Below, piece by piece: positions 25,348 to 34,100 of a stretch of DNA of 64,000 nt. The translations under genes and the position numbers were made by a program. Each line of letters begins with the position of its first letter. Within the stretch, counting starts at the first letter, position 1. The stretch comes from Lanius collurio (lineage: Eukaryota > Chordata > Aves > Passeriformes > Laniidae), in assembly GCA_020086605.1 (NCBI GenBank), contig JACBWW010000051.1, positions 1,214,290 to 1,278,289 on the forward strand, in the 5' to 3' direction. The notes beneath the pieces were generated by a model, which worked only from the letters and a program-made list of their open reading frames with translations, was not told the origin of the DNA and did no database searches.

Positions 25348-27570
25348 TGTCGTGGTTTCACACAACTAAGCATCAAACACACGAAAATCGGTTCTTTTCA
25401 TAAGGGGTAAAAAATAAGAAAATATTGAGAAAAACTAGATAGCTGTGAGGCAAAACAGGTTCAAACTTAAACGGTTGTAGTACAAGAAAAGAGTTTTATT
25501 ACTAAAAAAATTAAAAGTTAAAAGATGTAACAAGAAATTGAAACAAACAATCCCCCCCCTTTTTTCCCAGCACTTTTCTCTTTTTTCTTAACTAGCACAA
25601 ATAACACAACATGGGATTCTAGTCAGTGCTACAGTTCCTGAAAAGTCTCTTTCTTATGCTTAAGGAAAAAAAAAAGAAAAAAAAAAACAAAACCAAAAAA
25701 CAAACCGGTTTCTTCTTGCTTCACGTAGTTTCTCAAGCTGCCCCTCAAGCTGCCCCCAACAACAGACCCGCCCGGAAAGAAACAATCTGCTGTAATACAT
25801 CTCTTCTATGAAAAAATATCAGTTTTTTCACACTGCCACACCTGGGCCATCACATGGGGTTATCAATCTTTTTAAGGATGGGTTAGGATGGGTTTATTGG
25901 CCTGAACACAAAGGCTTTTTTTTCCTGCTACAAGTCCTTAAAAGCCTCTCACTGTTTCTATATAGCCTGGCATAGGCACTCTCTCTTCACAATCTTCACG
26001 GGCCACACAGGAGTCGTCCATCCCCCCATGCACTCCAAATGTATCAAAGAGACAGTTTGAGATATTACAGTTTCTTACCACCGGATGCCAGAAGGATTTT
26101 TGAGCTCCACGCGAGGAACGCGGCACCGCCCCTTTTCTCCACTGCCATTTCAGCTCCGACTCACATGGCTCACTCTCTGACTGTGAAACCTCTGTGGTGA
26201 AGAATGTTCTTGTTCAGGCTTTATGGTGAAGAAAGCCTCACTCCCTTTGTGCTGTTGGCTGCCTGGTGATTTCTTCAGTTCAGCCCGCAGTGTGCTGGCT
26301 GCAGACAGGAGGCTCCGCTGGCTCCGCGTGGACAGGAGGGGAACCCGCCGGTCCCAAGGAGCCACTCTGGAGAGGTTTTAGCTTTAGTGTGCCAGCCCAT
26401 GGCTGGGTTTAGCTGTGTGCCAGCCCATGGCTGGGTTTAGCTGTGTGCCAGTCCATGGCTGGGTTTAGCTGTGTGCCAGCCCATGGCTGGGTTTAGCTGT
26501 GTGCCAGCCCATGGCTGGGTTTAGCTGTGTGCCAGCCCATGGCTGGGTTTAGCTGTGTGCCAGCCCATGGCTGGGTTTAGCTGTGTGCCAGCCCATGGCT
26601 GGGTTTAGCTGTGTGCCAGCCCATGGCTGGGTTTAGCTGTGTGCCAGCCCATGGCTGGGTTTAGCTGTGTGCCAGCCCATGGCTGGGTTTAGCTGTGTGC
26701 CAGCCCATGGCTGGGTTTAGCTGTGTGCCAGCCCATGGCTGGGTTTAGCTGTGTGCCAGCCCATGGCTGGGTTTAGCTGTGTGCCAGCCCATGGCTGGGT
26801 TTAGCTGTGTGCCAGCCCATGGCTGGGTTTAGCTGTGTGCCAGCCCATGGCTGGGTTTAGCTGTGTGCCAGCCCATGGCTGGGTTTAGCTGTGTGCCAGC
26901 CCATGGCTGGGTTTAGCTGTGTGCCAGCCCATGGCTGGGTTTAGCTGTGTGCCAGCCCATGGCTGGGTTTAGCTGTGTGCCAGCCCATGGCTGGGTTTAG
27001 CTGTGTGCCAGCCCATGGCTGGGTTTAGCTGTGTGCCAGCCCATGGCTGGGTTTAGCTGTGTGCCAGCCCATGGCTGGGTTTAGCTGTGTGCCAGCCCAT
27101 GGCTGGGTTTAGCTGTGTGCCAGCCCATGGCTGGGTTTAGCTGTGTGCCAGCCCATGGCTGGGTTTAGCTGTGTGCCAGCCCATGGCTGGGTTTAGCTGT
27201 GTGCCAGCCCATGGCTGGGTTTAGCTGTGTGCCAGCCCATGGCTGGGTTCAGCTGTGCCAGCCCATGGCTGGGTTCAGCTGTGCCAGCCCATGGCTGGGT
27301 TTAGCTGTGCCAATCCATGGCTGGGTTCAGCTGTGCCAGTCCATGGCTGGGTTTAGCTGTGCCAGCCCATGGCTGGGTTTAGCTGTGCCAGTCCATGGCT
27401 GGGTTTAGCTGTGCCAGCCCATGGCTGGGTTTAGCTGCCTGGGCTCTGGGATGGTTCCCTCCCCACTGACCCAGGGTCCTGCCACGGCACCAGGGAGAGG
27501 GGAAGGGGCCGGGGCCTCGGCCCGGTGGGGCCCGGAGGCTCCGAGGACACCCCACCTCCCTCAGGTGAGC
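25348..27570 (-). mobile_element. Long ERV LTR-like element, minus strand, interrupted by a minisatellite
   Basis: Read on the minus strand, the element ends at 25348 with AAACCACGACA, a U5-type terminus in CA. It shares blocks with the plus-strand element at 28.6-29.9 kb: a GAACCTGTTTT block near the U5 end, a CCCGTGAAGA block, and GAGGCTTTTAA in the same order. A minus-strand AATAAA lies at about 25890. The GC-rich U3-like part is split by the minisatellite (26385-27437), with a GC-rich remnant on its right side (about 27440-27570). The right end is uncertain, because the TGTGCTGG start seen in the other copy is not found, so the 5' part is missing or diverged. No coding potential was detected. 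Confidence 0.55.
26385..27437 (+). repeat. Minisatellite: about 30 units of 28 bp, then about 7 units of 26 bp
   Basis: From about 26385 a 28-bp unit repeats some 30 times almost without variation; one copy near 26452 has T for C. From about 27241 the period drops to 26 bp by loss of one GT (GTGTGCC becomes GTGCC), and these units vary more (TTTAG/TTCAG, CAGCC/CAGTC/CAATC). Each 28-bp unit contains the exact inverted repeat CCAGCC-CAT-GGCTGG, able to form a 6-bp stem with a 3-base loop. Most of the frame-open stretch in the 26-bp block (27199-27408) is a by-product. The array lies inside the LTR-like element at 25.3-27.6 kb. It is not a CRISPR, since there are no spacers. Confidence 0.95.
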
Positions 27571-28600
27571 TGGAACCAGAGGAAATTCTGGCTTTCCATG
27601 CAGTTTAAATGTGTAAATTGGGAGAAGTGTTATTGGTCTAAAAATCCATCAACTCAGATTCAACCTACTACAAACATTGTATCCATGCTGTCTGTACTAT
27701 CTTGGTATTTTTGAATGCAACAAAAATACTCAAAGATTAATATTATTTACAGCTGTTTTCCTACTATTTTTCATATGCCAGTGTCACCATACAAATTAAA
27801 ATATTCCCATGCATATGCTGTCTCTTATAAATCCATTTTAAATTATTATATATGTGCATCAATGCATGATGTGAATGATTACTGTCACCAAGGACAATGA
27901 ACAAGCACAAGGCCAAGTATAAGCCATTGTGAATCCTATTCCCAGTTTTGAACAAAGCTAGTTAGGAATTTTCTGGCCGAAAATTAGATGAAACTTATAT
28001 ACCTTGTAACTCGGAGACTCAAATACCTTCAACTGGAGAAGGAAGAGAAAAAACCCATACTGTCTTCCACTCATCATATTTTCAATGAACTTTTTTATTT
28101 GATACTCAGAGAGAATTGCATGGAGAGAGAGATTTTAACTTGAAAATATGGAAATTTTATTTAAATTATGGAAGAAAGTTGAAAGAATAAAAGGATCACT
28201 CCTTTTTCCCATCCCAGAATCCCTGGGCTTACAAATGCTGAATCAATGAAACAAAAAACTCACATACTGATATTTCTCAAAATGTTTTTAGTTTTTCATC
28301 TAGTCTTAATTGCATTACCACCTTTTAGTTTCTTCAAAACTGGCTACCTTGTCTGTGCCAACTTCTATTCCCTGCCTTCCCCACCTATCTCCTGTTAGAG
28401 ATGATGAGATTAAACTCCTATTAACATTAAACAAAAAAGCTTTCTGTGCTGTAATAATTTTTAAATCACAATTAAACCCTACTTGTACTTGTGTGGTGGA
28501 AAAGATACAAAAAATACTCAGAGTAATACTTCTGAAAAAGACCACTATGGCTAGCTCAGGTAAAAAGAAGTGGAGAAGTATCACCTTCCCCTTAGATCTG
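27571..28600. other. AT-rich spacer between two related LTR elements
   Basis: No gene. This AT-rich sequence separates the minus-strand and plus-strand ERV copies. The frame that enters the next LTR from 28310 (260 codons) is open mostly because the LTR's U3 is GC-rich. It has no recognised domain. Confidence 0.55.
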
Positions 28601-29938
28601 TGTGCTGGTTTAACAAAAACTCGGTGTGTGGAGGCAGAGGAAAAAAAAAGAGCTGTTTTTGAGGCTTCTATGTCTAGCACAGAGCCAATGGCTAGGGGCT
28701 CTGGCGATGGGCAGGTTGCTATACCAATTGGACGGGCTGGAAACGCCTCTGTGATTATATATTTAAGAAAGGAGAAAGCGCAAAAAGTCCCTTATCCTGC
28801 TTCCCTCCGAGGGGTGCGGAGAGGGCCACCGGGCCCTTCCCGGTGCAGCAGCCGGGGCCATGCCACTGGGGGGGCTGGGGAAGGGCCACCCCAATGCCGT
28901 GAGCAGCCGCATGGCCGGAGCCCTCCTGAAGGCACGGCCCGTGCAGTGCCAGCGGCCCCTCTGAGGCCAGCGTGGATCGCATGGAACCGAGAAAAGCACT
29001 ACACAGCAGCAACAAGAGACATGGTGAGTATTTCCCCGATTTGGAGCCCAGATGTGATCAACTGCAACTTGCAGACACCAACTTTCTTCTAAGTCAGAGA
29101 AAAGGAAAAATAACGTCACACGAGGAAAACCAACATGGCGGCACTGAAGTCAGTGGTGGAACAGAGAGGGCAGAGGCGCTCCAAACACTGGAGTTGAGAT
29201 TCTCCTGCAAGCCGTGGTGAGGAATATAATACAATAAACTGTTTCCCTATCATTCATGAGGTGCATGGCGGGGTGCTGAGATCCATACACAGCCCGTGAA
29301 GAGGAGTGCTCACACTGGAGTGCACAGATGCTAAGAGGCTTTTAAAGATTGAAGAAGAGAGTCTTTGCTTTCAGGCTGGAATAGCTCATCCTTAAAAGAA
29401 AAAAAAAATAAAGTCTTATGGCCCCTGCTGGCAGCTTTGGGAAGACTGCATGACCCATGGGAGGGATTTCCACGTTGCAGCAGATTCAGGTGGGCTGTTG
29501 CTTGTGAAGATTGAAACCATGCTAGCAAAGCTTGCAGAGAACTCTATCCCGTGGGAAGGATGCCACGGCACAGCAAAAGAAACTCTTTTCCTTAAATAAA
29601 GAAAGACTCTTGAAAAGTGAAATGCTGACTAAAACCTCATGTTTGTCTCCTTGCACAGTTGGTAAAAAGAGTGAGAGAGACTGCAAAAGAACGGTGTTCT
29701 GAGAGTTAGCTTTGGTTCTCATAATGCTATTTACTTTTATTCTCTCAGTAATAAATCTTCCTTTTACTCTATAAGTTTTGAACCTGTTTTTCCTTAAAGT
29801 TTTTCCTTTCTCTTCAAAAACCCTTATTTCAACCTATGAAAATAAAGGTTTTTAGTTCCCCTCCTCTGCTCAGCTATAGGAAAATAAGTGAATCGTTTTT
29901 TGTGGTGCGTGGCACTTAATCATCATCAAACCTTGACA
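28601..29938 (+). mobile_element. Long ERV LTR-like element, plus strand (about 1.34 kb)
   Basis: It starts TGTGCTGGTTTAAC, resembling the opening common to several avian ERVL LTRs, and ends CAAACCTTGACA. It carries CCAAT boxes at 28685-28689 and 28724-28728, a TATATATTTAA box at 28756-28766 and several AATAAA signals (about 29233, 29407, 29595, 29749). A GC-rich segment lies at 28800-28960. A good splice-donor match, ATG|GTGAGTA, falls at 29021-29030. The U5 end and the middle align with the minus-strand copy at 25.3-26.4 kb. The size is large for an LTR, so this might be an LTR plus leader or two fused pieces. No clear target-site duplication was found. Confidence 0.6.
28685..28766 (+). promoter_or_regulatory. 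LTR core promoter (two CCAAT boxes and a TATA box)
   Basis: CCAAT at 28685-28689 and 28724-28728 precede TATATATTTAA at 28756-28766, with 27 bases between the nearer CCAAT and the TATA box. Transcription would start around 28790 and run rightward through the GC-rich segment. Activity is not shown by sequence alone. Confidence 0.45.
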
Positions 29939-30184
29939 ACCAGTCTCAAAACAGATTTCACATACTCTAAACATCTGAATTATTCAATCCATAATTAGCT
30001 TGGTAGACCTGAAACTGAAAATTTATCAATTGCTACAACATTCCTCCTACTAAGAGTGTAAGGGGACACATATCTTCAAACACCCCTCTTTATTTTGAGG
30101 GAATACAGTTCATCTTTGCAGGTTATCCTGGAATGCATCCAGAGTTCAGCTGTCAGAGGTATAAACTTCCTCAGAGTACCAAAC
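29939..30184. other. Short spacer between ERV elements
   Basis: About 250 bases between the plus-strand element and the next minus-strand LTR-like element. No gag/pol-like reading frame or primer-binding site is recognisable. Confidence 0.5.
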
Positions 30185-30780
30185 TGGCAACAAAAAACTA
30201 TATTCTTACGCAGATTGTGAGAAACAAGACAACTCTTGTTTTTTTAAAACAAAATTAAAATTTATTAAAAGCAAGAAAAATAACAAAAATAGTTAAAAAT
30301 TAAAATTGGGATCCAATGGCTCGATTTAAAGGCCCCAGGAACACGGTAATTGATCTTGTGGCCCTTTCAGGCTCTGGACCATCAAAACAAAAGCACCTTG
30401 CAGTGTCGAGGTGACTGGCTAATCCACAAAGTCAATGATGTTATAAGCAGGCCTGTTCTCCACACCAGGCTCCACCAGGCTAACCCAGGCGAGTGGCGAC
30501 TCCTGGCTCTGTGTGTCCACTTTCATAGTGCCTGAGCCCCGCCCTGTTCCTCCCACAGCCCACCCACATGGTCCATGGTGATAGGTGGGGTACAGAGGTG
30601 AGATAATCTCAGTCCAACAATGGCTCCCTGTTGTCCAGAGGGTGATGGTACTTTTTCCAAAGGCAGGAAAATTCCCTCATTGAAATTCAGGTTGCCATGG
30701 AGCCAAGCTGCAGGGTACCGGTTGGGAGCTAAAAATAGTCTGGGGCAGTTATGAACCTGGGTTTGTGAGTCCATTCTAAA
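30185..30780 (-). mobile_element. ERV LTR-like element, minus strand
   Basis: Read on the minus strand, a GC box (GGGCGGGGC) lies at about 30535-30545 with a weak TATGAAAG TATA substitute just after it. An AATAAA follows at about 30262-30270, and the element ends GTTGCCA at 30185. This promoter, R-region and poly(A) order supports an LTR. The right (U3) limit is estimated; the AT-rich region beyond may be decayed U3 or internal ERV sequence. Confidence 0.45.
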
Positions 30781-31977
30781 ATTGGGTTGAATGTTAAAAG
30801 CATTTGTAAAAATATAAAACATACTTGCAAAAATACAAAACAACCATTTAAACATTCTTAGAATAGTTAACAATTGTGTAAAAATATGAAACTTGCTATG
30901 GAACTTACATAACATTATTTGTATTTGAACTGGGAACTAACAACTTGGAAAATTCATCAGAAAAGGGATTTTAAACTGGGAACCGCATAACCTTCTAATC
31001 AGCACTTGGGGGTTAACTGGACAGTCAGTACTAGGGCTGAGGGGTCATTAAAATGTGCAAAAGTTCATTAACAAAAGTAATCAGCTGGGCACCAAAAACA
31101 CTTAATATGCAAAGACCAACCTTCAAATTTCATATATAACACAGATCATTTATAGAACAACTTGTCCCTAATGCCTTATCAACAATGTTGTTAGAGATAA
31201 ATTTTTAAAGAAATTTTTTAAATAATTTAAGTTATTGCTTTATCTGTCATCACATTCTAAGAATAGAGAATTTAGGAGAAGTTGTTACTAAATATTGAAG
31301 ACTGAGTATCAGTTAATACATTTGCTGTCTCCTCCAGAGACTGCCAGTGACTGACCAGACTGATCCTATGGTGATAGAAGAGTTGACACTCTTCTTCCTT
31401 TATGCATAAGCAGTTAATTACTGAAGCCTGAAATCACTATACTTAGCCTCTATTAATTTAGGTCAAAACCTTAACTTGTGCATGTCAAATTCCTTCAGTT
31501 ATCTGTATCTTTCTTCAGGGAAAAAAAAAATTGTCCAACATTTTCAAGGTAAGAGTAACTTCAGTTGTCATTAGTGTTTAGTTTGTACAGTCCATCAGAC
31601 AATGTTTTATCATCCAGTAACATCTTCCCCCTGGGAAGCAGTACATGCACCATGTGTGTCCTTGTGTTCATAAATAGCTTGAGCATCATGGACTGTGGTG
31701 TGGAGACAGAGGGATGTAATTAGAGGAGATGGGGCACAAACACATCTTGCTTCAGCAATTTCCCCCATTCCTCCTAACCTGGCAAAGCATTATCAGCTGC
31801 ATTTGGAAACCCACAAAGACCAAGTGCAACCACTAACAGAAGTTCCCTGGGTCCTGGCTGGGCATGGCAGACTTTCTGGATTTACCTACACAGACCAATT
31901 CCATGTAACTGGTGTTTTGACAATGTCTTGTCAGTGCGAGCTTGTGAGGAGAGGTAAGATAGAATTGAGTTGCAGGC
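30781..31977. other. AT-rich stretch within the ERV cluster, origin unclear
   Basis: No gene is recognised. The left part (30780-31250) is rich in AAATATAAAA-type runs and may be decayed ERV sequence. The right part (31600-31975) is less AT-rich and runs open into the next LTR, but codes for nothing identifiable. Confidence 0.45.
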
Positions 31978-32363
31978 TGTGGGACATGCCTGCAGAGGCA
32001 CGTGGTGGCACAGAGAAGCACTTGGTGGCACAAAAGAGCACANNGCACAAAGGAGCACATGGTGGCACAGAGAAGCTCCTCCACCAGACCCTGGCAGAAG
32101 GAGGTGTCACACGGCAGAGCCCTACAGAGAGGAGCCTGCCGGGAGCTGACAGGCAGGTGAACAGGGTGTGATCGCCCCACAGAAGGACATTCAGAAAGTC
32201 TGTTGCTGATGTGGCAACACGGGATGGGTCACGTAGTGGGAATTGCCGTATAAGGAAATGCTGTGCCTTGGAAAAGTATATAAAAAGAGTATAAAATGAG
32301 CTCATTAATTTGAATAAATGATTCAGATTCCCTGCTGGGCTGGTCCGTGCCTCAATCGCTACA
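31978..32363 (+). mobile_element. Solo ERV LTR (about 386 bp)
   Basis: It begins TGTGGGACATG and ends CAATCGCTACA. A TATAAAAAG box lies at about 32279-32287, a second TATAAAA follows at about 32291, and the poly(A) signal AATAAA is at about 32313. A short U5 then ends in TACA. The flanks CAGGC on the left and CAAGC on the right differ by one base and may be a decayed 5-bp target-site duplication. No internal retroviral sequence is attached, so this is a solo LTR left by recombination. The compact layout resembles alpha- or betaretrovirus-like (ERVK-type) avian LTRs. Confidence 0.7.
31990..32090 (+). repeat. Imperfect 19-20 bp tandem repeats in LTR U3, with an N gap
   Basis: Four to five degenerate units built on GGCACAGAGAAGCAC and GGCACAAAAGAGCAC follow one another. 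Two undetermined bases sit at 32043-32044 inside the array. Repeated U3 units are commonly enhancers in retroviral LTRs. The N marks an uncertain copy number in the assembly. Confidence 0.7.
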
Positions 32364-33838
32364 CAAGCTCTTGAAGCATTCTAATCCAGGGAGCTTTTAT
32401 CAACCCAAGTGTGACACTTCTGCAGCAGCAGGAACAATATAGGCATAGATATTAGATATTTCTCTGCAAATGTTGAAACACAAAAACATTTTTACCTTGC
32501 TCTCACTGTACCCCTATCCCATTCCCCAAGATTTGGTAATAATATGTAGACCACTGTGCCATAGTTTATGTGCCTGTTCATTTGAACTTAAGAAGAAACA
32601 GTAGACTGAAAAGAAGAAAAACTCATCAAAAACTCAATTATCATTCCCCTACCACCTGCAAACATATAAATAGAAAAAGTCACTTGTTGGTGTTCAATCA
32701 TCTTCCCATCATCAACATATTCTCAAAGCTAATCATAAGGTGCATTATAGGTCAATCAGCCTTTAGTTCTCCCTCCAGAGAGAATAGATCCTTGATCAAA
32801 CACCAGGCTGTAACCTTTCAAAAGGTGAGACTGAATTCATAAGGCAGGCATTTTTTTAAAAAAAAGAGGTTTTAAAGAATCTGGGCAGAAGTGTAACTCT
32901 AGTTGGTCACTCCACACACAAATAACCTCCTCTCTGAGCTGCCACAGAAATCAGTACAATCCTACTCAAAGCTAATATTCTCTAAGTTGCTACTGACCAT
33001 TTTTCCTTGCCTGCTTTTGGACAAATGAAAGATGATACATATTCAAGTCTTCTGTTACTCAAGGCCCGAACCAGATGCTGCCCTAGTGATTTGATATAGA
33101 TTCTCCCTACTACAAGCACAGAACCAAGAATAGACTTGGGTTTGGGATTGCTTTATAATAAATTCCCTGAGTTGCTGTGTCTGCACATGCGTACCAAAAT
33201 ACTTCAGCCAGAACCTGCAGCATCTCTTCTTTCTTCTACCGAGACCTCTAGGGAAGAGTCCAGCTCTTTGCTCAATCATGTCAAATCATTTTGACATTTA
33301 TGAAGACTTGATATCTTTTAAAGAAGCACTATTAAGGAAAACACCAAATACTCTTTCCTAATCTTTATCAAGAGCCTAATTAGGAAGGAAAAGAAAAAAA
33401 AAAACCTAGAAGAAAAATCTTGAGCTTTCAACAAACTTATTACAAAATGAAGTTAATTGAGTCTAATCATCTTCACCTACATTGTTTTGGACATGAAAAA
33501 GGTGTTGATAATTTTCAGCAATTCACAATGCTTTTCACTCTCCACATCTTTTGCAAGTGCTTCCCAAAAGACACCAGATTTCATATCTTACTTCCCCAGA
33601 ACCACTCCAGGGGAAATGTTTCATGACTTCTTTCTGTTGGCTGTGTGCAGTAAGTATGTTTAAGACACACCATGCAAGGGAGATAACCCTCTAGTCCTTT
33701 GCAGATAGATACATGTTTTTTCTCTCACCTGATGAACAGCAACAAATTGAACCTTCTACCAATCTGCTAATAAAGTTATTTTTGACAAATTCTAAACCAA
33801 AATAGGAATAAGATTTAATCTACAAGGAGTCTGCATAT
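32364..33838. other. AT-rich non-coding stretch
   Basis: No gene or element seen. Frames are under 95 codons. The plus-strand frame at 32570-32842 (90 codons) is Lys/Arg/Asn-rich with no recognisable domain. Confidence 0.55.
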
Positions 33839-34100
33839 CAGAGAATCATTAAAGGCTGAAAATAACTTCAAGATCAAGTCCAGTTTTTGCCCAAAATGAA
33901 GAAAAAGCCTCAGCCTGCCTTCAGCACTTCACAATAAACACAGACAACTGACCAAAGGTGTGACTGTAACATCCCACAGCAGCGCACCAGAGGGAGGGCA
34001 CTGCCAGGGTCAAGGAACTGCAGACTGCAAAACTTCTTTAGGCAAGTTATCCAAAAGGCCCCAATGGCCTAGTCTCTAAATGCCATCCACAATTATATAA
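33839..34100 (-). mobile_element. CR1 LINE fragment, 3' end, minus strand (degraded)
   Basis: The segment opens with AGAATCATTAAAGGCTG, then has AAGATCAAGTCCAG, and closes with CTAAATGCCATCCAC. These match, in order, the reverse complement of the well-known avian CR1 3'-untranslated pattern (AGAATCATTAAGGTTGG, AAGATCATCAAGTCCA, CTAAGTGCCACATCCAC). The middle is diverged or has an insertion. Orientation is minus. Only the 3' tail is present, as is usual for CR1 copies. Confidence 0.65.

Noticed and set aside
27199..27408. 69-codon open frame in the minisatellite
   Set aside because: It is a by-product of the 26-bp units and of variants that turn TAG into CAG. The repeated peptide has no start context or homology.
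26385..27437. Array as a telomere-like repeat (contains GGGTTTAG) or a CRISPR
   Set aside because: The GGGTTTAG string is only part of a 28-bp unit and is not tandem TTAGGG or TTTAGGG. Units are directly adjacent with no variable spacers, and the setting is vertebrate.
28310..29092. 260-codon plus-strand frame
   Set aside because: It starts in AT-rich spacer and runs into the GC-rich LTR, where stops are rare. No domain is recognised, and the frame crosses the LTR boundary and promoter boxes.
31695..32171. 158-codon plus-strand frame
   Set aside because: It crosses the solo-LTR boundary and the N gap and has no known domain.
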